A stretch of 19,473 nt of DNA from CAYOXX01 sp964408025 (GTDB lineage Bacteria; Acidobacteriota; DATKUA01), in assembly GCA_964408025.1 (NCBI GenBank), contig CAYOXX010000059.1, positions 1-19,473 of the forward strand. The letters are read 5' to 3'. The notes under the pieces are model-generated. The model was not told the origin of the DNA. It did not search any database and saw only the letters and a list, made by a program, of their open reading frames with translations. The position numbers were made by a program, and so were the translations under genes. The first letter of the stretch is position 1. Every line of letters begins with the position of its first letter. This document shows positions 1-7,500 of the stretch, piece by piece.

Positions 1-121
1 CGCCCATGCCGTCCGCCACGGCCAGCAGCACGCCCCCCCCGCCCAGCTTTTCTATCAGAACGTTGTCTTCGTTGTTTGCGCGACGGCCGCGGTGGGTAAG
101 ACCGATCTGGGTGGTTTTCAT
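1..121 (-). CDS. PP2C-type serine/threonine protein phosphatase, N-terminus only (runs off the window edge)
   Basis: Forty codons are visible, starting from an ATG at 121-119 and cut off by the window edge. The peptide opens MKTTQIGLTHRGRRANNED and reaches AVADGMG, which are the first two conserved blocks of bacterial PP2C (PPM) phosphatases. In this family the aspartates of the NED and DGMGG motifs bind the two catalytic Mn/Mg ions, and the enzyme removes phosphate from Ser/Thr of kinases and their substrates. A GAAGGG ribosome binding site precedes the ATG. The gene lies 46 bases downstream of the FHA gene on the same strand, so the two are probably one operon. A Ser/Thr kinase may be encoded just beyond the window edge, as is common for this pairing, but it is not seen here. 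No signal peptide is present, so the enzyme should be cytoplasmic. The family call is secure despite the short fragment. Confidence 0.9.
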   Translation of the reverse strand, partial: MKTTQIGLTHRGRRANNEDNVLIEKLGGGGVLLAVADGMG

Positions 122-167
122 CTGTCACCCTTCTTATGTCAGCTCGAGGTGGCAAGCCAGATATCGA

Positions 168-1100
168 CTACTTGGAGTGATAGATGAACTTTACTACTCC
201 CATCTCGATAACGTCGCCATCGCCGAGCTGCACCGACTCGTTCTCGCCCAGCTCCCGCTCGTTGACCTTGGTGTTGTTGGTGGTCGAGTAGTTGATCAGG
301 CGGTACGAGTTGTCGGCGAAGAATAGCTTCGCCTGGCGCGACGACACCGTGCCGTGGTCGAGCTGTATGTGCACGTACGGCTTGCCGGCGGCGCGGCCGA
401 AGGTGAACTCCGCTTCCTGCTGACCCTTGGGCAGGAAGAAGCGCACCTCGCGCAGCTTCTTCTCCCCGGCCGCCACCTCCATGCTCCCCGGCAGGAGCTT
501 CATCGTGCCCGGCGGCGGGCTGTAGAGCTTTATCGTATCCCCCTTGATCTGCTCGATCGGCTCGGGCGCGCCGGCCATCGGCGCCACACCGACGGGAGCC
601 GCACCTGCGCCCGCGGTCTCCGCGGGCATCGCCGCCGCGGGCGCTCCGCGGCCGCGCATCAGCACGATCAGCAGCACGACCAGAATCAGGAAGACCACAC
701 CTATTGCGGCGATAAGGATGATCAGAAACAAGGGCTGCTGTTGGCCGCCTTCGTCGCCGCCGAGCGTCGTCCGGCTCACCTCGCTGATGAATATCCGCAC
801 GGGGCCCATCGAGGTGACGGTCACTACACCTCTGATCTCCAGCTCCGATCCCACGCGCGGGCGGTCCGCGGTTGTCCTCACCCAAATCATGTCACCGTAG
901 GAATCGCGCACGATGTAGAAGTCCGCATCGGCCTCCTCCTGAACCCAGGCGTGCACGTAGGCCCGTAATCTGACATTGTCGTGCTCGCGCGCCTCCTGCA
1001 GGATTTCGCCGATCGTGTCGATTCCATAAACCACCGTGACTGAAAAAAATATAATTGATATGACGCCCACACCCACAAGCCTTATCAAATGATTTCTCAT
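168..1100 (-). CDS. Membrane-anchored FHA-domain protein with an extracytoplasmic OB-like domain
   Basis: 310 residues. Residues 5-26 are a hydrophobic signal or anchor. Residues about 35-110 form a small beta-rich domain resembling an OB fold (inference from pattern: a RLRAYVHAWVQEE strand, then GSELEIRGVV). Residues 124-148 are a strong transmembrane helix, followed by an Ala/Gly/Pro-rich linker. Residues about 231-306 are an FHA domain, a phosphothreonine-peptide reader. FHA landmarks are GR at 235-236, a VSSRQA segment at 252-257 in place of the usual SRxHA, and TNNTKVN at 274-280 in place of NGTxVN. The His of the SxxH motif is therefore Gln. The ATG at 1100 is preferred over the TTG one codon upstream because an AGGGGGTGAT ribosome binding site sits six bases before the ATG. 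The likely topology puts the OB-like domain outside and FHA inside, passing an envelope state to the Ser/Thr phosphorylation system that includes the downstream PP2C. Confidence 0.85.
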   Translation of the reverse strand: MRNHLIRLVGVGVISIIFFSVTVVYGIDTIGEILQEAREHDNVRLRAYVHAWVQEEADADFYIVRDSYGDMIWVRTTADRPRVGSELEIRGVVTVTSMGPVRIFISEVSRTTLGGDEGGQQQPLFLIILIAAIGVVFLILVVLLIVLMRGRGAPAAAMPAETAGAGAAPVGVAPMAGAPEPIEQIKGDTIKLYSPPPGTMKLLPGSMEVAAGEKKLREVRFFLPKGQQEAEFTFGRAAGKPYVHIQLDHGTVSSRQAKLFFADNSYRLINYSTTNNTKVNERELGENESVQLGDGDVIEMGVVKFIYHSK

Positions 1101-1260
1101 CAAGAATCACCCCCTTTTCGGCAGCTCTATATTACTCTTAAATGATACCTCAATATAGCCACGGCCATTCGGTTTTGCAAACCAAAACGCGCAGCGGGAA
1201 GCGGGAGAGCGGGTATCCGCGCCGGCTCGGATATCCGCGGAATCCGGCCCGGGGAGCTTA

Positions 1261-1375
1261 AGGGTTAGTCCTTAGATTTTAGTGTGATCGAAGATGTTTC
1301 AAGTCCTCTTCGTCTGAACATCACGATGCAACACGATGGTGCCGGTGTCCACACTAAAATCTAAGGACTGACCCC
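1261..1375. repeat. Palindromic REP/MITE-like element with 25-base inverted arms
   Basis: The arms at 1261-1285 and 1351-1375 are inverted copies matching at 23 of 25 positions. The 19-base core AGTCCTTAGATTTTAGTGT is perfect, and the two mismatches are near the outer ends. The 65-base interior can form further hairpins, for example GATGTTTCA against TGAACATC. Ends reading GGGGTCAGTCCT are typical of palindromes mobilised in trans by REP-associated IS200-like tyrosine transposases (family knowledge). No transposase gene is present here. The element lies between the FHA gene promoter region and tRNA-Arg. The sequence structure is directly visible; the mobility class is inference. Confidence 0.75.
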
Positions 1376-1440
1376 ACCACCCGTCTGCAACGGTTGATTT
1401 CACTCGCGAGAGTGTGGAGAATAGTCGCGCTCCCGCCGGT

Positions 1441-1517
1441 GCCCGCGTAGCTCAGGTGGATAGAGCGACGGATTCCTAATCCGTAGGCCGCAGGTTCGAG
1501 TCCTGCCGCGGGTACCA
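1441..1517 (+). tRNA. tRNA-Arg (anticodon CCU), with encoded CCA end
   Basis: A complete 77-base cloverleaf. The acceptor stem GCCCGCG pairs with CGCGGGT, with a terminal G-U. The D arm is GCTC/GAGC. The anticodon stem ACGGA/TCCGT encloses the loop TTCCTAA, whose anticodon CCT is at 1475-1477. The T stem GCAGG/CCTGC encloses TTCGAGT. Discriminator A and an encoded CCA end the gene. It reads AGG arginine codons. A minus-strand reading frame across this tRNA is spurious. No convincing terminator hairpin follows; a T-rich stretch begins at about 1575. Confidence 0.97.
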
Positions 1518-1570
1518 CTTCTTGTCTCAAAAATGAAAAGCTCCCCTAGAATTGGAATAATGACTGGTTG

Positions 1571-1576
1571 TATAAT
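1571..1576 (+). promoter_or_regulatory. Candidate -10 box (TATAAT) upstream of the zinc-ribbon gene
   Basis: An exact TATAAT lies in an AT-rich patch 97 bases before the start codon at 1673. No good -35 box sits at normal spacing; TTGGAA is present but only 13 bases upstream. This is the most promoter-like sequence between the tRNA and the gene, but it is weak evidence. Confidence 0.3.
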
Positions 1577-1672
1577 TTTTTCTGTTTTGCCGCTTGGAAA
1601 AGTTATATAAGACGAGTGGTGCGCGACGACGGCTGGCGCGTGGTGATGATCATTCTGGAATAGGGGGGAATT

Positions 1673-2263
1673 ATGGCTATCGTCAAATGCTACGAATGCG
1701 AAAGGGAAGTCAGCGACAGCGCCGCCTCCTGCCCTCACTGCGGAGCGCCATTCGCAAAAAGCCAGCCTCAAGTAATACACAAGCGCCGTGGTTTGAGCAC
1801 GGGGGCTATCATCGCTATCGTCCTTACGTCCGTCTTTATTGGAGGCGGAGTAATATTGTTCTCTGTTTTATTCATTTTTGCCAGTTACGATCGTTCGTGC
1901 CAAACGACCACCATCGAGAACGTCATGCGCATGGGGATGGGTGTAGAGCAGTACAAGATGGATTACCAGCATGCGCCTTTTGCCCGTGATATTCACGAGC
2001 TGCAGGATATATTCGAGGAGACCGAGATCAACCTGAACCAGTCCATGGTCAAGGACGGCTGGGGCAACGATCTCATCTACGAGCACTCAGGTGTTGGCAT
2101 CTACACCGTAATGTCCTACGGTTCCGATAACGCAGTTGGACCCGTAGTGACGCCGAATTTGACCGGGGATCTGATCGTCAGGCACTTCGACGAGGACATC
2201 ATCTGGAGCATGGGCCGCTTCGTGCAGCGCCCGGAGGGCGCTCAGACATCCGGGCGGTGGTAA
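1673..2263 (+). CDS. Zinc-ribbon, single-pass membrane protein with GspG/pseudopilin-like C-terminal domain
   Basis: 196 residues. A compact N-terminal zinc ribbon has four cysteines (C6, C9, C20, C23; CYEC then CPHCG). A basic stretch, HKRRG, precedes one transmembrane helix at about residues 43-70. The C-terminal part ends in DGWGNDLIY (128-136) and YGSDN (149-153). These match the PWGxxYxY and SxGxDG blocks of type II secretion GspG major pseudopilins, where they form the calcium-binding C-terminal loop. The usual prepilin leader is missing, because the zinc ribbon occupies the N-terminus. The protein is therefore probably a membrane-anchored standalone rather than a pilus subunit (inference). 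The start is supported by an AGGGGGG ribosome binding site just before the ATG. It stands alone between tRNA-Arg and a long non-coding spacer and uses more AT-rich codons than genes further right. Its role is unknown. Confidence 0.75.
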   Translation: MAIVKCYECEREVSDSAASCPHCGAPFAKSQPQVIHKRRGLSTGAIIAIVLTSVFIGGGVILFSVLFIFASYDRSCQTTTIENVMRMGMGVEQYKMDYQHAPFARDIHELQDIFEETEINLNQSMVKDGWGNDLIYEHSGVGIYTVMSYGSDNAVGPVVTPNLTGDLIVRHFDEDIIWSMGRFVQRPEGAQTSGRW

Positions 2264-2431
2264 CCACGCTCCGAAAGTGCTACGGTCCCCTAGTCGTTCG
2301 CTCCGTCCGCTGGCACGCTGGCTGGACCGATGCCCTCGCGTTCTCTGCTACTACCGTTCTCGAACTGAGAACGCTAAGCGGTTATCGAATGTAACGTCGC
2401 TTTGCTACAACTGTTTAGGAAGTCGTTAAAG

Positions 2432-2446
2432 CGGGGCTTCGCCCCG
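2432..2446 (-). terminator. Candidate terminator hairpin for the alpha-galactosidase gene
   Basis: A six-pair GC stem CGGGGC/GCCCCG closes a TTC loop. Read on the minus strand it is followed by CTTTAACG, only a weak U-tract. It lies about 175 bases beyond the minus-strand stop at 2622, so its assignment is tentative. It may simply be a structural repeat. Confidence 0.35.
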
Positions 2447-2482
2447 TCGACAGACAAGAATTCGCCTTCGTTTAACTTCGAC

Positions 2483-2521
2483 GGACTTGTCCGCCATAGC
2501 CTTGGCGGAGGCGGACTGTCC
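2483..2521. repeat. Imperfect palindrome (GTCCGCC/GGCGGAC hairpin)
   Basis: GGAC (2483-2486) and GTCCGCC (2489-2495) pair with GGCGGAC (2510-2516) and GTCC (2518-2521). This gives an 11-pair stem broken by a small internal loop, with a 14-base apical loop. Short GCGGAC-type palindromes like this are often dispersed genome repeats in uncultured bacteria (general knowledge). A second copy is not seen in this window, so dispersal cannot be shown here. Confidence 0.5.
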
Positions 2522-2621
2522 TACCGGTCTGTTTACTCAACAACTTAAAAGGCAAGAACTTACGACAACCGATTCAGATTCTCTTTAGCGGTGAGCCTTG
2601 CCGCTGAGAATGAGCTCCGAT

Positions 2622-4400
2622 TTAGACGATCGTCGGCTCGAAACGGACTCTCCAGCGGTACTGGCCGGTTTCGGCAGCGTGCAGGCGGACCTGTGCCCAA
2701 CCCCGGTTGTTTTCGAAGGCAGCTTTGGCGCCGTCGGCTGTGACGCTTTTAATCGTGAAGGTTGTTCCCGAAGGCGGGAAAGCGAAGGTCAGCGTCAGCG
2801 GTTCGCCGCCGATGAGTGCGCTTTTGCCGCTGTAAGTCATCGACTGCGCGTCGTAGTCCAGCTCCAGCAGGTCGATCCAGCCCTGCGTGATGTGGCGGTC
2901 GGTGGAGATAAGCTGCGGCCGCTGTTCGGCCTTGACCAGCGTGATGACTCGGCAGTCGGCCGGCGGCACCTCGACGGAATAACCTTTCTCCCGACACCCC
3001 AGGTAGGCTCCCCGCCAGAAGTCGAAGAGGTGGTAAGGGGCGTCCGCCTTCAAACCGAGCTCCTCCCAGTTGAGCCGCAGGCGGTCGGGTTTTCGCTCGT
3101 CGAGGTTGAAGCAGGCGACGACGTCGTAGCGCCGCCCATTATGGTTGACCTTGAGGTCCCAGATCGTCTTGTTGCAGTCCTGCGGTTTGAACAGATCCAG
3201 TGGCCGCACATCGACGGCCGGGAAGACCTTTTTTAATATTGAGACCCTCGAGGCCGGCAGGTCGGGCATGCGGTCGCTGGCCATCAGTGCCTGGCCGCTG
3301 AGGCCGACGGCGGTGGCCCAGGCTCTCGCCTTACCCTCGCCGAGCGGCGGGCGGACGATGAGGACGTCCGGATCGTTATACCAGGCGATGTTGTGCAGGA
3401 AGCCCCAGCGAACCATCGCCTCGAAGGCCGTCCTGAAACCTTTCCAGCTCGGCTCGACATCGTCGCTGGAGCGCGAGCCGTTCAAGATCCCGATGCCGGC
3501 CAGGGGCGTCCCCCAGCAGCCGAGTAGGTAGCTCCCGGGGCCGATTGCCTCCCGAATCGTCTCGAGCGTGCCGCGGAGGAGCGTCTCGGCGTCGCCGCCG
3601 GGAGTCGCCATGAAGTCGCCCTTCTTGCGGTACTCCTCGAGCACGGTCGGCTGGCCGTCGACCTTGAAATACGAGTAGCCCCACTCGCCGCGCAGGCGCG
3701 CGAAAAGGTCGCGGAGGTACTCGCTCGCGCCCGGATGGGTTGGGTCGAGCAGCCAGCGGCCGACCCAGGTGGACGAGGCGCTGGAGCCGTCCGGGATTTT
3801 AAGGAAGCAGCCGCGGCGCTTAGCGACCACGTCGCTGCTCTGCCCGTGCGGCGCCAGCCATATTCCCGGCTCCAGCTCGAGCTCGCGGATACGGGAGGCG
3901 AGTTGTGCAAGGTCCCAGCGACAGCACGGGTCGGTGGTCGTCCAGTCCCTCTTCGTCCCCTCGTCGTCGCCGGCACCCTGCCAGCCGTCGTCGAGCTGGC
4001 AGACGCGGGCGCCATATTCCAGCAGGTTCTCGCTCAGCCAGCGGGCATTCGCCTCGATTTCTTCCGGTGAGATATCCTTGTAATAGTAGTACCACGAGCA
4101 CCAACCGCTCGGCGGCAGCGGAAACCTGCTCTTGTCGAAGGGTGCGAAGAAGCGGATGCCGAGTTCGTTTCTGTAGTAATTGTCGATCACGCGGCCGTCG
4201 TCGAGCGTCATACTGTCGGCTAGCGGATCGAAGAGACCATCGGCGAGCGGCGTCTCGACCTCGCCGAGCGTCAGGACCATCAGCTTCGGATTGGATCCTT
4301 CCCCGATCCGCGCCGGAACCGGCCGCGGCCAGGGCGTAGATTCCGAACCGCTCGCGTACAATTCGTGCCCTCGAGCAAAGCCTGCCTGGGGATAATACAT
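2622..4400 (-). CDS. Alpha-galactosidase, GH36 (melibiase) type
   Basis: 592 residues. It hydrolyses terminal alpha-1,6-galactosides such as melibiose and raffinose-family sugars by a retaining mechanism. Family landmarks in order are PSGWCSWYYYY (97-107), CQLDDGWQ (134-141), GIWLAPHG (179-186), YFKVDGQ (244-250), SRSSDDVEPSW (309-319) and WYNDPDV (340-346). By alignment from memory with Thermotoga GalA, the nucleophile is D248 and the acid/base is D314. A C-terminal beta-rich domain follows. Only about 96 residues precede the barrel, so the usual N-terminal beta-sandwich is short or partly missing. An in-frame stop lies two codons upstream of the ATG, so a longer start is impossible. No signal peptide is seen, implying a cytoplasmic enzyme. 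It is divergent from the M14 gene; their promoters must share the 131 bases at 4401-4531. No sugar transporter or regulator accompanies it here. Confidence 0.88.
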   Translation of the reverse strand: MYYPQAGFARGHELYASGSESTPWPRPVPARIGEGSNPKLMVLTLGEVETPLADGLFDPLADSMTLDDGRVIDNYYRNELGIRFFAPFDKSRFPLPPSGWCSWYYYYKDISPEEIEANARWLSENLLEYGARVCQLDDGWQGAGDDEGTKRDWTTTDPCCRWDLAQLASRIRELELEPGIWLAPHGQSSDVVAKRRGCFLKIPDGSSASSTWVGRWLLDPTHPGASEYLRDLFARLRGEWGYSYFKVDGQPTVLEEYRKKGDFMATPGGDAETLLRGTLETIREAIGPGSYLLGCWGTPLAGIGILNGSRSSDDVEPSWKGFRTAFEAMVRWGFLHNIAWYNDPDVLIVRPPLGEGKARAWATAVGLSGQALMASDRMPDLPASRVSILKKVFPAVDVRPLDLFKPQDCNKTIWDLKVNHNGRRYDVVACFNLDERKPDRLRLNWEELGLKADAPYHLFDFWRGAYLGCREKGYSVEVPPADCRVITLVKAEQRPQLISTDRHITQGWIDLLELDYDAQSMTYSGKSALIGGEPLTLTFAFPPSGTTFTIKSVTADGAKAAFENNRGWAQVRLHAAETGQYRWRVRFEPTIV

Positions 4401-4531
4401 CAGAACCTACTTCCGAGGACATTGCCCGGCGTCGCGGCCCCGCGCGACGAGCCAAGTGTCGATGAAAGTACCAAAACGCCTACCGTTTCGGTTAGGATAG
4501 CTCGAGCGCCAACAGTATTGAGGAGAGGGCG

Positions 4532-7500
4532 ATGATCAAGAGTGTAGTTTTCGCGATTGGGCTTTTGCTAGCGACTCTGGCCGCGATGCCGCCTGCGGAT
4601 ACCGGCGCGCAGGAAGCCACCCCGGCGGCGACGAGCCTGGCCGATCTCTTCGGTCTCGGAACCGCCGTCCGGGATACCAACGACGACGGGCTGGCCGACG
4701 CCGTGCGAGCGCGCTTGCTGATCCCGGAAGGCGCCACCGCTTTTCACGCCGCCGCAGCCGCCGAGTTCGCCACACGCCTCGGTTACGAGACCGCGGCCCT
4801 CTCGCTGCCGCTCGTCGAGACCGGCCAGGCGAGCTCCGGCGAGGCGGAGATTTTCATTCAGATCGCGCTGCTCGCGGAGCTTCGCGACGAGCTGGAAGAG
4901 GCCGCGCCACCGCTGGTCGAGCACCTGGCTCCCGGACGGGGAGCCGTGGTCTCGCTGCCCGGCGGCCGCGTGGCCGTCGTCGGCACCGACGGCCCGGGTT
5001 TGCACAACGCCGCCGCCCAGTTCGCCGGCAGGTGGCCGAACGCCTGGGAGATCTGGGGACAGGAGACCTCGACCCGACTCAGCAAGCTTGAGGAGGATGC
5101 ATCGGCGGTGCTCGATGCATCATCGCTTGCCGGCGAGGTTCGTCTGCAGGCCCTGGTCTACGAGGTGGATCCCGAGCGGGACAGGAGCCCCGACAGGGTG
5201 AGCGAGGAGGAGCGCCGCCGTCTGGAGGGGATGCGCTACGACTCCGGCGAGGTCAAGGTCGCTCTCCTGCGTGTCGAGCTGGAGTCGGAGGCGGACGTGG
5301 CGAGAGCCGCCGACGCCTTCAGGACGCTGGTCCGCGACCACGGCTGCGGCGAGCGGGTCTTCCTGCTCAACTACCCCGGCGTGCGCGAGGTTATCGTCTC
5401 TATAGCCGCGCCCGGCGCCGGGGCGACCGTATCCGTGCCCCGCTTCAGCCTGCCGGCGAGAATGCTGAGGCGCCAGCCCGATCCGGCCGTCATGCGCCCC
5501 GCCAAGCCGGTGGAAGGAGAGGATTTCGATCTCTCGGACCTCTACTCCATCGGGGGCCTCTTAAGCGATTCGATGGGGGACCGCATACCGGACCGCATCG
5601 AGACGGTCATCGCCGTTGGGCCCGATGCAGGGCTGCCTCAGGTCGGTGACCTGGCGGCGCGGCTGGCACTGGAGTGTGCCGGCGTCGGCATACCGCTGGC
5701 GGCTGTCGACCCGCGCGTTGACCAGCTGGAGAAGATTAAGCAGCCGATTCTCGTCGGCGAAGGCTGCGGGACGGCGCACCTGCGGGAAACTGGAAAGCTG
5801 CGCCCGCCGGAGCTTGCGCCCGGCCATGGGTACATCAGCATCGTGCAGCAGGCCTTCAACGGCTCCAACGCCGTAGTCGTCCTCGGCGACAGAGAAGGTC
5901 TCGCTCGGGCTCTTTCCTACCTGGCCGAAAGCTACCCCGGCATCGCCTCCCCCGACCCCGGCGACCTGACGTTGTCCGAACTCAGGGAGCGCGCCGAGAA
6001 GCTTCTGGCCGCCAAGAGTGCCGCAGGTCAGCTCGCCGCCGCTGTTGCGGCCGTGGCCGCCGAGCTGCCGGTGCTGGGCCGCCGCGACCTGGCGAGCCTC
6101 TCGACGTCGGTTGTTTTGGACAAGGCCCTGCCCGGCTACGCAACCGCATTGCAGAGCTGGCTAGACGAGGAGCTGCCTGGTGTCGAGACCGAGGTGACGA
6201 TCTCCGGCCGACGCGACCCGGAGGAGGTTTTCAGCGAGCGGAGGACCTTCATCTGGGAGGTCGACGAGCTGCGCGAGGCGATCGCCGAGATCATCCTCCC
6301 CGAAATCCGGGAGGGCAATCGCGTCGACCTCGACATCCGCGTCAGCGAGCCGCCTCAAGTGCTGGAGCAACTGCGCGACTGGCTGACCGATTTGCTCGCG
6401 GAGCGGGGCGCCGATGTCGAGGGCTCGCGGCTGCGGCTGATCTGCGCCTACAAGCAGGGATTCCACTGGCTGCGCGACGACCTCCTGCCCCGCCTGCGTG
6501 GCCTCGATGTCGGGTCGATTCTCATCCGCTTCCGCCCCCTGGAGCCGGACCTGACCGAGATCCGCAAGTTCTACCCCGAGCGCAGCCGCTGGCTCTCGGA
6601 GCTCTACCCGATCGACGAGATAATCGCCCGCGAACTCGGCCTGCCGCTCGAAGCTATCGTCTTCGAGCTCGATCCGCTGATGCCCCGCACTTACTCGGTC
6701 ACAGTTACCGGGAGCGACGGCGAGGAGCTGCTGAGCGAGATGTTCTCCCCCGCCTCGACCACACGCGCCTACCTCGAGCGCTTCCCGCAGTGGGCCTCGG
6801 TGGCCTCGCCCACCGGCTGGGTCACGGCGATAGTCGACGGCCGCACGGTGCTCGACCGCCGCATCGCCACAGACCCGGAGCGCTTCTGGGACTACTACCA
6901 GGAGACGGTGCTGGGGCAGGCCCACGACTACGTAATGGAGCGGACCGGCAATGAGCCTACGCTGGACAAGCAGCCGTTTTTCCACACGCTCGAGGTCGAG
7001 GTTCGGATGAGCGAGCCGGACGAGCGGATCGGCATAGACGAGGAGATCGTCTCCAGCATCGAGGCGCTGCACGAGGACATCTACTTCAACACGCTCGACT
7101 TCTTCAACGGCATGGTGCCACGCCGCGGCGAGCGCCTGCCCGAGGAGGCCCGCTACACGACCCGCCTCGGCGCGCCCGGCTCGATCATCCCGATAATCCA
7201 TCCCGACCACGTCGGACGGGCGCCCGAATCGTTAGTCACCTTCCTCGGCAACTCGGCAACCAAGAACTCCGTCACGCTGAACTGGACGTGGAGGGACGGA
7301 CAGCAGGACAGCAAGTCAATAGACCTGCCGCAAAGCGAGCCGAGCGACGTGCAGCTCGCGGGCATAATCGTCGGCGAGGAAGGCCTCGACGCCTGCATAG
7401 TCCGGGCTGGATTGCCCGACGCCGAGGCGATCGGTCGCGCAGCCATAGGTTTGCAAATCCTGTCGCAGGGCTTCGATCCGGGCGCCACGCGTATGCTCTT

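Larger units (their letters stand above)
2264..2621. other. 358-base non-coding spacer, hairpin-rich
   Basis: No convincing coding frame, ribosome binding site or RNA gene family was recognised. The spacer lies between the convergent zinc-ribbon and alpha-galactosidase genes. It contains at least three inverted repeats: 2355-2373 (CGTTCTC/GAGAACG, 5-base loop), 2432-2446 (CGGGGC/GCCCCG, 3-base loop) and a longer one at 2483-2521. The last two are listed separately. This density suits a transcription-termination zone or decayed repeat DNA. Confidence 0.6.

Noticed and set aside
1441..1672. tRNA-Arg as an integration site for a genomic island
   Set aside because: No repeat of the tRNA 3' end, integrase gene or phage-like gene was found in the window.
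1400..1780. A minus-strand frame across tRNA-Arg encoding an RGRTRTCGLRIRNPSLYPPEL-like peptide
   Set aside because: This is the familiar false protein produced by translating the antisense of a tRNA gene.
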